Assembly: GCA_045612565.1 (NCBI GenBank)
Contig: JAZKZG010000046.1
Location: 1 to 49,302 of the forward strand
From: RGIG9041 sp045612565
GTDB lineage: Bacteria > Bacillota > Clostridia > Oscillospirales > QAKW01
Length of the DNA: 49,302 nt
Reading direction: 5' to 3'
In this document: positions 24,527 through 32,324 of the stretch, one piece after another
Numbering within the stretch: the first letter of the stretch is position 1
Layout of the letters: every line of letters starts with the position of its first letter
The notes under the pieces: generated by a model
Told to the model about the DNA's origin: nothing
The model's input: the letters and a program-made list of their open reading frames with translations, nothing else
Database searches by the model: none
Position numbers and translations under genes: made by a program

Positions 24527-26005
24527 TTGAAAAAATCAAAACTTATAACAAACGCCGCCATACTGACAGTAACAGGTTTTTTATTACGCGGACTGGGAAT
24601 GGCACTGCGTGTTTACATATCAAAAAAACTTGGCGAAGAAGGTATGGGTCTTTATCAACTGACGCAGACGGTATATTTTCTGTTTATAACAATCGCGCAG
24701 TCGGGAATTGCGGTAGCACTCACCCGCTGTCTTTCGGCGCGTGTTGCCGTTGGCGACGAACGCGGTGCCGCATCACTCACACGTGCCGCTTTGCGCCTTT
24801 CGCTTATACTCGGTATATTGTCCGCAGCAGTAATGGGGCTGTTTTCAACACCTATCTGCAAATTCTGGCTCGGAGATATGCGCTGTGTGGGTGCCGTTGC
24901 TATTCAAAGTATGTCATTGCCGTTTATTGCAGTATGTACCGTACTTTCATCATATTTTATAGTATACGGCAATGCTGTTTTCGGATGCATCAGCCAGATT
25001 ATAGAGCAGATTGTGCGTGTCGGTGCGGTTGCATTCTTTAGCGCATTGTCACACAATCCGTCATTAAATTTCAGTCTTTGCTCAATTGTTTTTGCGGGTG
25101 TAATTGCCGAGGCGGTGTCTTGTCTTTTTTTGTATATTTGTTATATTGTCAACAAAAAAATCAAAGTGCGACCCGCCCACTCAAAAGAACTCATCAAGAC
25201 CGCCGCACCCGTTGCCGCCTCACGCTATCTTGCATCGCTTCTGCGTACCATCGAAAACGTTCTGGTACCAAATGCAATAACCGTCTTTACCAAAAACCGC
25301 GAAACAGCTCTTTCGCAATTCGGAGCACTAAAAGGTATGGCAATTCCGCTTTTATTTTTTCCGTATTCGTTTTTGTCGGCAATAACAACACTTATTGTAC
25401 CGCGGGTAACAGGAGCACAGGCTAAAAATAATCATCAATCACTAAAACAAACAACCGAGCGTGTATGTCGCATAACCCTTAGTTTTTCTGTTGTTGCGGC
25501 AGGTATATTTTTCACTTTTGCGGCGCCGCTCGGTAATATTATTTATCAAAGTTCGCGTGTTACCAAGATGCTTTTGTGGCTGTCACCCATCGTTCCGTTT
25601 ATGTACCTCGACAGCGTGTGCGACGGACTGCTAAAAGGTCTTGGAAAACAAAAACAGGTACTGTGGCACAACACAATAGACTCTGCCCTTCGTATTGTAC
25701 TCATTTGCATATTTGTCCCGCGTTTTGGAATTTTTGGTTTTTTGGCTGTTATGGTATTTTCTAACATTTTTATATCAATGATGAATTTTTACACCCTTTG
25801 CAAAGAATCGGGAGTTAAATTTAACATTTTCTTAAAACTATTTACCCCGATTTGTGCAACAATTCTATCGTCAATTTTAACAAAGTTTTTGTCAAAAAGT
25901 GGTGCAACTGCACTAAATACAGCGGTTGATTTTACCCATTTTTGCCTGTTTTTTGCTCTTTTTTATGCTATTTTTACGGTGGTTAAAAAAACTTATAAAA
26001 AATAA
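24527..26005 (+). CDS. SpoVB/MurJ-type polysaccharide flippase
   Basis: A 492-residue membrane protein of the MOP superfamily with about fourteen spans. The start (KKSKLITNAAILTVTGFLLR, then GLGMALRVYISKKLGEEGMG) and IAQSGIAVALTRCLSARVA match the stage V sporulation protein B/YtgP group, which moves lipid-linked wall precursors across the membrane. I placed the start at TTG 24527, with AGGTGA six bases upstream; a GTG three codons earlier lies on top of that ribosome binding site. In sporulating relatives SpoVB acts in spore cortex synthesis, but sporulation cannot be judged from this window. Confidence 0.87.
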   Translation: MKKSKLITNAAILTVTGFLLRGLGMALRVYISKKLGEEGMGLYQLTQTVYFLFITIAQSGIAVALTRCLSARVAVGDERGAASLTRAALRLSLILGILSAAVMGLFSTPICKFWLGDMRCVGAVAIQSMSLPFIAVCTVLSSYFIVYGNAVFGCISQIIEQIVRVGAVAFFSALSHNPSLNFSLCSIVFAGVIAEAVSCLFLYICYIVNKKIKVRPAHSKELIKTAAPVAASRYLASLLRTIENVLVPNAITVFTKNRETALSQFGALKGMAIPLLFFPYSFLSAITTLIVPRVTGAQAKNNHQSLKQTTERVCRITLSFSVVAAGIFFTFAAPLGNIIYQSSRVTKMLLWLSPIVPFMYLDSVCDGLLKGLGKQKQVLWHNTIDSALRIVLICIFVPRFGIFGFLAVMVFSNIFISMMNFYTLCKESGVKFNIFLKLFTPICATILSSILTKFLSKSGATALNTAVDFTHFCLFFALFYAIFTVVKKTYKK

Positions 26006-26101
26006 AATAAATACCCCCTTTATTTTAATAAATTAATATGTTATAATTGCTTTATGTAAATTATGCTGATGTATTATGCACAGTATTCGGAGGAATAAAC
26101 A

Positions 26102-27541
26102 ATGAGAAAAACCACAAAAATCATTAGTGTCATTTTAATCCTTGTTACACTCCTTGGCGTCATGTCAGGTTGTATGCAAAGTGATGTTATGACAACACTT
26201 TACTTTGGTGTTCCTTTTGCAAAAGACAGCGATCACTGGAATTCACTCGCTGCTCTTGTAGAGGAAAACAATATGTACTGGGAAAGCGACTATGTTCGTT
26301 TTGAACTCGTTCAGATTCCCGAAGAGAAAGACGCAAGAGAAGACTTTCTTAAAAAATTGGACCGCGGCGAACTCGCTATTATGATTTATGACCGCGACGA
26401 ACTTCTCGACAAATATCTTGCAAACGGCAGACTTGCAACTCTTACAGAAATCCAGCAAGTTTATCCTTCATGCTACGAAAATGCAAAACAGTTTGTGCTT
26501 GATACTTCAACCGATTCTGACGGTATGAACCATATGCTTGCACTTGCCGGTAACTATCAGGGTGTTTTCTTCAACGAAACCATCTTTGTTGATAACGGTC
26601 TCCAGATCCCCAAAACATGGGAGCAGTTCACAACAGTTATCACAACACTTCAGTCAAAAGGCATCACTGCAATCGCAGGTGGCTTTGCTGACGGCGGTAT
26701 GAAATACTGGTTGGACGAACTCATCCTTATGGAAGGCGGCGTTGCTGAACATTCATACGTTCCTAAGTACGGCGTTGTTAACAGTTGGGCAAGAGCTATG
26801 GACGATTTCAAAGCTCTTTACAACTCAAAAGCATTTAACGACAAATGTATGGACACAACACAGGCAGACGCAGTTAAAATGTTTGCTGACGGCAAAGCTG
26901 CTATGATCCTTTGCAACTCAAAGGACGTAACTGACTCGGTTGATGCTGAAAATGTAGGCGTATTTGCGCTTCCCGTTACATCAACAGGTAAAAAGAATAT
27001 CGGTGATATCATCTGTGACTATACAAGAGGCGCATACATAAACTCAAACTTCCTTAAAAAGAAAGAAGAAGTTATCGACGCTTTGATTGAAACAGTAACA
27101 GAGTACCTTAATGCTGAGGCTGATGACGTAACAGAAGATCCCGACGCAGAGTGGGAAGATTTTGTTGCAGAACCTTCTGAATTTGCATACCCCGCATACT
27201 CAGAGTCATGGACACTCCCCGGCAACCCCTATACAATCGGTATTGAAAAAATCATCGAGGATAACGAATTTACAAATCCCGAAGATCTTTTACCCGAAGA
27301 CCCCACAATCCCCGAAAACATCAATAAAGACCAGAATCTCCAGAACCGTGTGTTCAGAATGATGGAAAAAGTAACTCTTGCAGGTCGTTCACTTACAACC
27401 GAGTTCAAAACATTTGATTACTTTATTGACCTTGTTAAAGACTATACATTAAAAGGCGGCGATGCCGAGAAAATCCTCACCGATGCTACTGCAAAAGAAG
27501 TTGAGGCTCAAAACGGCACCGAGGCTGAAGTTAAGGAATAA
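26102..27541 (+). CDS. Extracellular solute-binding lipoprotein (ABC type 1 family)
   Basis: A 479-residue lipoprotein with a lipobox at VMSGC (Cys24). The body resembles sugar-type solute-binding proteins: NYQGVFFNETIFVDNGLQIPKTWEQFTTVITTLQSKGITA and MFADGKAAMILCNSKDV are typical hinge and ligand-pocket segments. No permease or ATPase gene is nearby, so it is an orphan binding protein or works with distant permeases. Its C terminus is acidic and repetitive. The ATG at 26102 follows CGGAGGAATAA. Codon use is rich in optimal codons, pointing to high expression. It is followed at once by a small membrane protein gene, and a terminator closes the pair. Confidence 0.88.
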   Translation: MRKTTKIISVILILVTLLGVMSGCMQSDVMTTLYFGVPFAKDSDHWNSLAALVEENNMYWESDYVRFELVQIPEEKDAREDFLKKLDRGELAIMIYDRDELLDKYLANGRLATLTEIQQVYPSCYENAKQFVLDTSTDSDGMNHMLALAGNYQGVFFNETIFVDNGLQIPKTWEQFTTVITTLQSKGITAIAGGFADGGMKYWLDELILMEGGVAEHSYVPKYGVVNSWARAMDDFKALYNSKAFNDKCMDTTQADAVKMFADGKAAMILCNSKDVTDSVDAENVGVFALPVTSTGKKNIGDIICDYTRGAYINSNFLKKKEEVIDALIETVTEYLNAEADDVTEDPDAEWEDFVAEPSEFAYPAYSESWTLPGNPYTIGIEKIIEDNEFTNPEDLLPEDPTIPENINKDQNLQNRVFRMMEKVTLAGRSLTTEFKTFDYFIDLVKDYTLKGGDAEKILTDATAKEVEAQNGTEAEVKE

Positions 27542-27546
27542 TTTTA

Positions 27547-27987
27547 ATGTACGCTATTAAAAAGTTTTTTAAAAGCATTTCTGATTGGATGTTTGTTGGA
27601 AAACGACTGCCGATAATTATCGCTGCGTTTATAATAATTGCAACAACCGTAACAATCACAATTGTTGCATCGCTCAATAAAACTCAAGACGAAATCGGAA
27701 CGGCATACGTTACCGTAAAAGGTCTGGGAGAAGGCAAGGATATTGAAAACAGAGCAATAAAAATCGAAGATGGCGACACCATCAAAGAGATTTTTAGCCT
27801 GAAATATCCCGAGATTTATGAGGCGTTTGGCAGACCGCTTATACAGTATAATGAGTTTTATTCACTGCTTGGCGTAAGAAAAACAACCTCAAAAGCGTTC
27901 CACGTAACTATAGATACTCTTCACGAGAACAATCTTGACCAGGCGTATGTATACGGCGGTCAGAGCGTAGTTATTGAATACTATTAA
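27547..27987 (+). CDS. Small single-span membrane protein, unknown
   Basis: A 146-residue protein with a cytoplasmic N terminus of about 22 residues (lysine-rich), one membrane span (LPIIIAAFIIIATTVTITIV), and an extracytoplasmic domain of about 100 residues with alternating strands (TAYVTVKGLGEG, TIKEIFSLKYPEIYEAFG, AYVYGGQSVVIEYY). I do not recognise the family. The start ATG follows AAGGA, five bases after the stop of the solute-binding protein, and the pair share a terminator. It may be an accessory to the lipoprotein; no other clue is available. Confidence 0.65.
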   Translation: MYAIKKFFKSISDWMFVGKRLPIIIAAFIIIATTVTITIVASLNKTQDEIGTAYVTVKGLGEGKDIENRAIKIEDGDTIKEIFSLKYPEIYEAFGRPLIQYNEFYSLLGVRKTTSKAFHVTIDTLHENNLDQAYVYGGQSVVIEYY

Positions 27988-27994
27988 AAACAAT

Positions 27995-28025
27995 AAAAGC
28001 AGGATTTTTAAATCCTGCTTTTTTA
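27995..28025. terminator. Bidirectional intrinsic terminator
   Basis: AAAAGCAGGATT (27995-28006) and AATCCTGCTTTT (28011-28022) with a 4-base loop and T-rich flanks on both strands. Confidence 0.9.
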
Positions 28026-28481
28026 TTTATGCGATATGATTTTTAAAAAGTTTGCTATATTAATTATCACTCTTCCTTTTTTCTTTGCAACATCCTCAAA
28101 TTTTGCCGCGCCGCCAACATTATATGTTACATAAGTAATTACAATATATGACTTATCAATCATCCAATGATTGCACTTAGATATCGCATATTTTGGATGT
28201 ACCAATTCAAAGCCGTCAAAAACAATTGTTTGATGTAATTGAGATAGATCATTTTCTGAATTTTTCGTTGGCATATATGCCAAAACCACTCTATAATCAA
28301 CATTCTCATATCTATTACATACTTTTTTTAATACACTTTGCACCAATCTGTCAAATCCGCCTTGATTGCCAACCAAAAACATATTTGCTCCATATTTTTC
28401 AATAACGTCTTTTATTGTTTTTTCTAATACCTCTGTAATATCCACTGTAATATCTTTATGTCCAAAAAAAGTAACTACCAT
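28023..28481 (-). CDS. SLOG-domain protein (DUF1273/YpsA-like)
   Basis: A 152-residue cytoplasmic Rossmann-like protein. The start MVVTFFGHKDI, the glycine-rich FLVGNQGGFDRLVQSVLKKV (about 35-55), and the DYRVVLAYMPTK strand fit the SLOG superfamily, as in YpsA (DUF1273). Such proteins bind nucleotides or nucleotide-derived ligands; some act in stress or conflict systems. The middle segment CNHWMIDKSYIVITYVTYNVGGAAKF continues the fold. GAGGT lies just before the ATG at 28481. It is divergent from a small XRE regulator with overlapping promoters. The pair is AT-rich and sits between two terminators like a small inserted cassette. Confidence 0.75.
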   Translation of the reverse strand: MVVTFFGHKDITVDITEVLEKTIKDVIEKYGANMFLVGNQGGFDRLVQSVLKKVCNRYENVDYRVVLAYMPTKNSENDLSQLHQTIVFDGFELVHPKYAISKCNHWMIDKSYIVITYVTYNVGGAAKFEDVAKKKGRVIINIANFLKIISHK

Positions 28482-28491
28482 ATTCTACCTC

Positions 28492-28555
28492 TATTATGAC
28501 ATCTTGTAAATGTCATAATAATTAGAATTATAACATATAATCTCTTTGTTGACAA
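28492..28555. promoter_or_regulatory. Divergent promoter region with a 10-bp inverted repeat
   Basis: On the minus strand TTGTCA (28550-28555) and TATAAT (28527-28532) are 17 bases apart and fit a sigma-A promoter for the SLOG gene. A plus-strand TATAAT occurs at 28536-28541. The inverted repeat TATTATGACA (28492-28501) and TGTCATAATA (28511-28520), nine bases apart, lies over the start of the minus transcript and near the -35 area of the plus gene. It is a good operator candidate for the HTH protein. Confidence 0.6.
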
Positions 28556-28584
28556 TCACTAAATGCCAAAAATAAGGAGATTAT

Positions 28585-28827
28585 ATGTTTATAAACAAAG
28601 CAAAAAACGGTCTAAATAATATTTGTGGCAAAAACGTTGCAAAGTTTCGTATGGAACTTAAAATTTCTCAACGTGAACTTGCAGACAGAATGCAACTTGT
28701 TGGAATTGATATTGATAAAAACGCCATCCAACGCATTGAGTGTGGAAAACGATTTGTTACAGATATTGAAATAATTGCATTTTCAAAAGTATTTAATGTT
28801 ACATTTGAAGAATTGTTGAAACAGTAA
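28585..28827 (+). CDS. XRE-family helix-turn-helix regulator
   Basis: An 80-residue protein that is almost wholly a Cro/CI-type HTH domain: VAKFRMELKISQRELADRMQ (helices 1-2), KNAIQRIECGKRFVTDIEI (recognition helix and helix 4) and IIAFSKVFNVTFEELL. It should bind as a dimer to inverted repeats such as the one in the intergenic region. The ATG at 28585 follows AAGGAGA. A 13-bp terminator comes after. It most likely represses itself and the divergent SLOG gene. Confidence 0.87.
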   Translation: MFINKAKNGLNNICGKNVAKFRMELKISQRELADRMQLVGIDIDKNAIQRIECGKRFVTDIEIIAFSKVFNVTFEELLKQ

Positions 28828-28861
28828 TTTGCCAGGGATACAAGTGTGTTTGGATTAAAGC

Positions 28862-28891
28862 AACACCCCAAACTATAGAGTTTGGGGTGTT
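28862..28891. terminator. Bidirectional intrinsic terminator
   Basis: AACACCCCAAACT (28862-28874) and AGTTTGGGGTGTT (28879-28891) form a 13-bp perfect stem with a 4-base loop between converging genes. Confidence 0.9.
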
Positions 28892-28892
28892 A

Positions 28893-30146
28893 TTATTTTG
28901 GAATATATTCTTTTATTGCGTCAATGTTGCGCATATACAGTCTATACAAACGTATTGTAGTGTAATTATAAAGTCCGCCGATTCTGTCGGTGCCGTCAAT
29001 ATTTAAAACACATTGCCGTCCGCTTACTCTGTAAACGTTTTCACCCAAAGTGGTATCTTTTTTAAGATAGTAGAGATACACAGCGCCTTTTTTAACAATC
29101 GGATCTTCTCGCGGTGTATATTGTCCGTACCACAAGTCCGGTGCTTTTTTATATGTGGAATAGTAATAATGCGCCTCATTGGCAATATAAATATCGGTAA
29201 TATTCTCGTCACCCTTTATTACCTTTAACACGTTCATATCTCGAAGCGTAAACACTTCGTTGAGCTTATATTCACTTGCCTCTTTGTCCGTTTTAATAAC
29301 TTTTCCGTCAAATGACACACGCCCATCGTCTCTGAGGTCATTTTTGGGTGTGACAATAGCTACAATGTCAGAATACTCAAAAGCACCCTCTTCGTTTTTA
29401 AAATATCGCATACCGCTCTCGGCAAAATAATTCTGTTCATCAAGGTCGCTTACCGCCTCATCCGAGCGATTATACTTTATAAAATAGTCTTTGCATTTTT
29501 CAAAAACGCCTATAAAAAAACTGTCGGTCACTTCTTTTAGGCTTGACGTGTGCAATCCGTCAATATTAATGCAACAGTCATAACCCGAATAATATGTCTT
29601 TTCGCCGTTATATAAAAACTTGGTTTCACTTAAAATAAAGATATACTTTACGTTCTTTTTTTGAATAAAATGAAAATCATCAAGTTCTTTTATTTCAAAA
29701 TTACCGTTTTCGTCCCATATTGCAACTTCTTTTACATGTAAATTTATACTTTTAGTATTAATTTCGCCTTTTAGTACATCAAGTACTTTTATTTTGCGAA
29801 TAGTATCAAGCGTGTACCAGTCATCCTCAACACCAACAAAGCCTTTTTCTCGACTATAATAAGTGTGTGATTCGCTTGTAAAAGTATTTTCGGGATAGCC
29901 GATAATCACAAGGTCGGCATTTTCAAAATAAGAATCAACATCATCATACTCTGGGTAAAGCCTGTTTATGTTTGAAATTGTTCCAAACCCGGTCGGCTTA
30001 TATGTTTCAAAAAGTTCATCACCAACAGGGAGTTTATTATACCATGGTGTTTTGGGTGTACAAAAATAAAATACAGCGCAAACAACTGCCGCAATAAAAA
30101 TAACAATAGCAGTTACCGTCAACAATACCTTTATCGGCTTTTTCAT
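28893..30146 (-). CDS. Membrane-anchored secreted protein with internal duplication, unknown
   Basis: A 417-residue protein with an N-terminal membrane anchor (about 7-28) and a large extracytoplasmic part. I do not recognise a named family. Two homologous modules can be seen: about residues 75-215 (NADLVIIGYPEN, KIKVLDVLKGEI, VKYIFILSETKF, CCINIDGLHT) and about 255-395 (YSDIVAIVTPKN, DMNVLKVIKGDE, AVYLYYLKKDTT, CVLNIDGTDR). The ADLVxxG plus VLKG pattern resembles small beta-barrel modules of unknown role in secreted Firmicutes proteins. The ATG at 30146 follows TAGGAGGTG. Upstream lies GAAAC and, after 16 bases, a TATATATG segment that faintly resembles the ECF promoter type in this window. 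Confidence 0.6.
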   Translation of the reverse strand: MKKPIKVLLTVTAIVIFIAAVVCAVFYFCTPKTPWYNKLPVGDELFETYKPTGFGTISNINRLYPEYDDVDSYFENADLVIIGYPENTFTSESHTYYSREKGFVGVEDDWYTLDTIRKIKVLDVLKGEINTKSINLHVKEVAIWDENGNFEIKELDDFHFIQKKNVKYIFILSETKFLYNGEKTYYSGYDCCINIDGLHTSSLKEVTDSFFIGVFEKCKDYFIKYNRSDEAVSDLDEQNYFAESGMRYFKNEEGAFEYSDIVAIVTPKNDLRDDGRVSFDGKVIKTDKEASEYKLNEVFTLRDMNVLKVIKGDENITDIYIANEAHYYYSTYKKAPDLWYGQYTPREDPIVKKGAVYLYYLKKDTTLGENVYRVSGRQCVLNIDGTDRIGGLYNYTTIRLYRLYMRNIDAIKEYIPK

Positions 30147-30196
30147 TTATAACACCTCCTACATATATAACACATAATACCTCAAAAATGTTTCAA

Positions 30197-30227
30197 AAAA
30201 GGCTGAAAAACAATTTTTCAGCCTTTT
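30197..30227. terminator. Bidirectional intrinsic terminator after ybaK
   Basis: AAAAGGCTGAAAA (30197-30209) and TTTTCAGCCTTTT (30215-30227) with a 5-base loop, located between the ybaK stop (30241, minus) and the start of the gene at 30146. It ends the serS-ybaK transcript. Confidence 0.85.
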
Positions 30228-30240
30228 AATTTATGAATAA

Positions 30241-30708
30241 TTAAAACAATTTGCAAACATCAATCCACTCGATGTAGCCCGAAAACTGTTCTAGTTCGGG
30301 GATTGTAAGTTTTATTGCAGATGCCGCATTTCCTGCGGCGGGATAAACGTGTTCAAAACGCTTTAGCGACACGTCAAGATACGTTTTAACGCCCTCGTTT
30401 ACGGCAAACGGACATACACCGCCTACCGCGTGACCGATAAGTTCTTCAACCTCGGGGGGAGTAAGCATCTTTGCCTTTGTGTGAAACTGTGCCTTGAACT
30501 TTGGGTTGTCAATTTTGGTGTCACCCGCAGTCACGATTAGAATTGCACCGCCGTCCACCATAAACGACATAGTTTTAGCAATGTGTGACGGCTCACATCC
30601 GAGCGCCGCCGCTGCAAGTTCAACCGTTGCACTCGATACCTCAAACTGAATTATCTTATCCTCGGCACCGAGTGATTTAAAGTAGTTAATAACCTTTTCT
30701 ATAGCCAT
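30241..30708 (-). CDS. YbaK/EbsC-family aminoacyl-tRNA deacylase
   Basis: A 155-residue trans-editing domain protein. The family pattern is visible: QFEVSSATVELAAAALGCEPSHIAKTMSF with the conserved Lys, LIVTAGDTKIDNPKFK, HAVGGVCPFAV and the C-terminal strand AIKLTIPELEQFSG. Related free-standing proteins (YbaK, ProXp types) hydrolyse mischarged tRNAs such as Cys-tRNA(Pro), Ala-tRNA(Pro) or Ser/Thr-tRNAs. The ATG overlaps the serS stop by one base (TAATG), so the two are coupled and both sit under the serine T-box, which suggests a link with tRNA(Ser) or serine mischarging. The exact substrate is inference. Confidence 0.9.
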   Translation of the reverse strand: MAIEKVINYFKSLGAEDKIIQFEVSSATVELAAAALGCEPSHIAKTMSFMVDGGAILIVTAGDTKIDNPKFKAQFHTKAKMLTPPEVEELIGHAVGGVCPFAVNEGVKTYLDVSLKRFEHVYPAAGNAASAIKLTIPELEQFSGYIEWIDVCKLF

Positions 30709-32003
30709 TATTTAGATACAATCTTATCCTTTCCGCCCATATACGGTCTGAGTGCTACAGGGATGTTAAGTGTGTACTTCTCACCGTCAAACTCAAGGTT
30801 GTTTTCAAGGAATGCAATAAGCATACGGGGCGGTGCCACAACAGTGTTGTTAAGTGTGTGTGCAAGATACTTTTTGCCGTCCTCGCCCTTTACTCTGATA
30901 CCGAGACGTCTTGCCTGTGCATCACCGAGGTTTGAGCAAGAGCATACCTCAAAGTATTTTTGCTGTTTGGGTGACCACGCCTCAACGTCATAAGACTTAA
31001 CCTTAAGGTCGGCAAGGTCGCCTGAGCAACACTCAAGTGTTCTTACAGGAATGTCGAGTGAGCGGAAAAGTTCAACGCTGTAACTCCACATTTTATGGAA
31101 CCAATCCATACTCTCTTCCGGCTTACAAACAACAATCATTTCCTGTTTTTCAAACTGATGTATACGGTAAATACCGCGCTCCTCAATACCGTGAGCGCCC
31201 TTTTCTTTTCTAAAGCAAGGTGAGTAACTTGTAAGTGTCATGGGGAGTTTGCTCTCATCGGTCATAGTGTTAATAAACTTACCGATCATTGTATGTTCAC
31301 TTGTGCCGATAAGGTAGAGATCTTCGCCCTCGATTTTATACATCATAGCGTCCATCTCGGCAAAACTCATAACACCTGTAACAACGCCGCCGCGCATCAT
31401 AAAGGGCGGGATGCAATAGGTAAAGCCTTTGTCAATCATAAAATCACGTGCGTATGAAAGCACTGCACTGTGAAGACGTGCAATATCGCCCATAAGATAA
31501 TAAAAACCTTCACCTGCAACGCGTCCTGCAGCCTCTTTATCGATGCCGTCAAATGCCGCCATAATATCGGTGTGGTAGGGTATTTCAAAGTCTACCTGTG
31601 TTTTGTCACCAAAGCACTCTACCTCAACGTTTTCGCTGTCGTCTTTACCTATCGGTACAGACGGGTCGATGATGTTGGGGATTGTCATCATAATTGTCTT
31701 AATTTTTTCCGAAAGTTCACCCTCGAGTTTTTCACATTCAGCAAGACGCTCTGACTGCTCGGTTACAAGTTTTTTGATTTCTTCGGCTTCCTCGCGTTTG
31801 CCCTGACCCATAAGCATACCAATCTGCTTTGAGATTTTGTTGCGGTTAGCGCGAAGGCTGTCAGCCTCTGCAATTATCTGACGATTTTGTGTGTCGAGTT
31901 CCAAAACTTCGTCAACGAGCGGAAGTTTTGCCTCCTGAAATTTGTTTTTGATGTTTTGCTTAACAAGATCCGCATTTTCGCGGACAAATTTAATATCAAG
32001 CAT
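30708..32003 (-). CDS. serS: Seryl-tRNA synthetase
   Basis: A 431-residue class II synthetase that charges tRNA(Ser). The N-terminal 110 residues form the long antiparallel coiled coil that binds the tRNA variable arm (VLELDTQNRQIIAEADSLRANR and EEAEEIKKLVTEQSERLAE). The catalytic core has motif 2 (CFRKEKGAHG, GIYRIHQFEKQE) and motif 3 (TLNNTVVAPPRMLIAFLE), and the serine-binding segment LIGTSEHTMIG. AAGGAGAT precedes the ATG at 32003. It is regulated by the T-box leader upstream and translated with ybaK. Confidence 0.97.
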   Translation of the reverse strand: MLDIKFVRENADLVKQNIKNKFQEAKLPLVDEVLELDTQNRQIIAEADSLRANRNKISKQIGMLMGQGKREEAEEIKKLVTEQSERLAECEKLEGELSEKIKTIMMTIPNIIDPSVPIGKDDSENVEVECFGDKTQVDFEIPYHTDIMAAFDGIDKEAAGRVAGEGFYYLMGDIARLHSAVLSYARDFMIDKGFTYCIPPFMMRGGVVTGVMSFAEMDAMMYKIEGEDLYLIGTSEHTMIGKFINTMTDESKLPMTLTSYSPCFRKEKGAHGIEERGIYRIHQFEKQEMIVVCKPEESMDWFHKMWSYSVELFRSLDIPVRTLECCSGDLADLKVKSYDVEAWSPKQQKYFEVCSCSNLGDAQARRLGIRVKGEDGKKYLAHTLNNTVVAPPRMLIAFLENNLEFDGEKYTLNIPVALRPYMGGKDKIVSK

Positions 32004-32032
32004 CTCTTTATCTCCTTAATTTTTTATTAAAT

Positions 32033-32246
32033 AAAAAAGCCCGAGGCGCGACAAAAACGCGCTCGGGACGAAATTTTACATTCGCGGTGCCACCCAAGTA
32101 TTGTGCTCATTTTAGCTGTAAGGGGCAACCCCCACAGTAGTAACTGTGATACTCCGAAAGCTGACTAACTTTTGTTTGTGACAGACTTTCACCTACCGTC
32201 TGCTCTCTTTACACAAATTCAAAAAGTATTTTCTTTCATCAACGTA
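32033..32246 (-). ncRNA. Serine T-box riboswitch in the serS leader
   Basis: Read on the minus strand, the leader has the invariant T-box TGGGTGGCACCGCG (revcomp of 32081-32096), a distal stem I (UUUGUG/CACAAA around an AGAGAG element and a CAGAC/GUCUG hairpin) and a 3' terminator (CCCGAGCGCG / CGCGCCTCGGG, 32040-32067) with six U residues. In the internal loop of stem I the bases at 32162-32164 read UCA, a serine codon followed by a purine; AGU lies next to it, so the exact specifier is open. Uncharged tRNA(Ser) should stabilise the antiterminator. Confidence 0.92.
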
Positions 32247-32252
32247 ATTAAC

Positions 32253-32281
32253 ATTATATATCATAGTTTTTGTTTTTTCAA
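32253..32281 (-). promoter_or_regulatory. serS T-box promoter
   Basis: Minus-strand TTGAAA (32276-32281) and TATAAT (32253-32258) with a 17-base spacer. It lies only eight bases from the -35 of the divergent hyd promoter. Confidence 0.8.
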
Positions 32282-32289
32282 TAGTAATA

Positions 32290-32318
32290 TTGACATAATG
32301 CAGTAAAAATAATATAAT
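32290..32318 (+). promoter_or_regulatory. Consensus promoter of the hyd operon
   Basis: TTGACA (32290-32295), a 17-base spacer and TATAAT (32313-32318): a perfect sigma-A match. Such a strong promoter fits an operon controlled after initiation, by the leader that follows. Confidence 0.85.
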
Positions 32319-32324
32319 ATAGTT

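Noticed and set aside
24490..25041. 183-codon plus-strand frame overlapping the flippase
   Set aside because: It is a frame shadow of the SpoVB-like gene; the Arg/Cys/Tyr-rich product has no recognisable pattern.
28023..28827. Toxin-antitoxin locus
   Set aside because: The two genes are divergent, not co-directional, and the SLOG fold is not a known toxin fold of standard type II systems.
30147..30195. ECF-type promoter before the duplicated secreted protein
   Set aside because: GAAAC and a TATATATG segment are present, but the spacing is 16 instead of 17 and the ACAT element is missing, so it is not counted as a regulon site.
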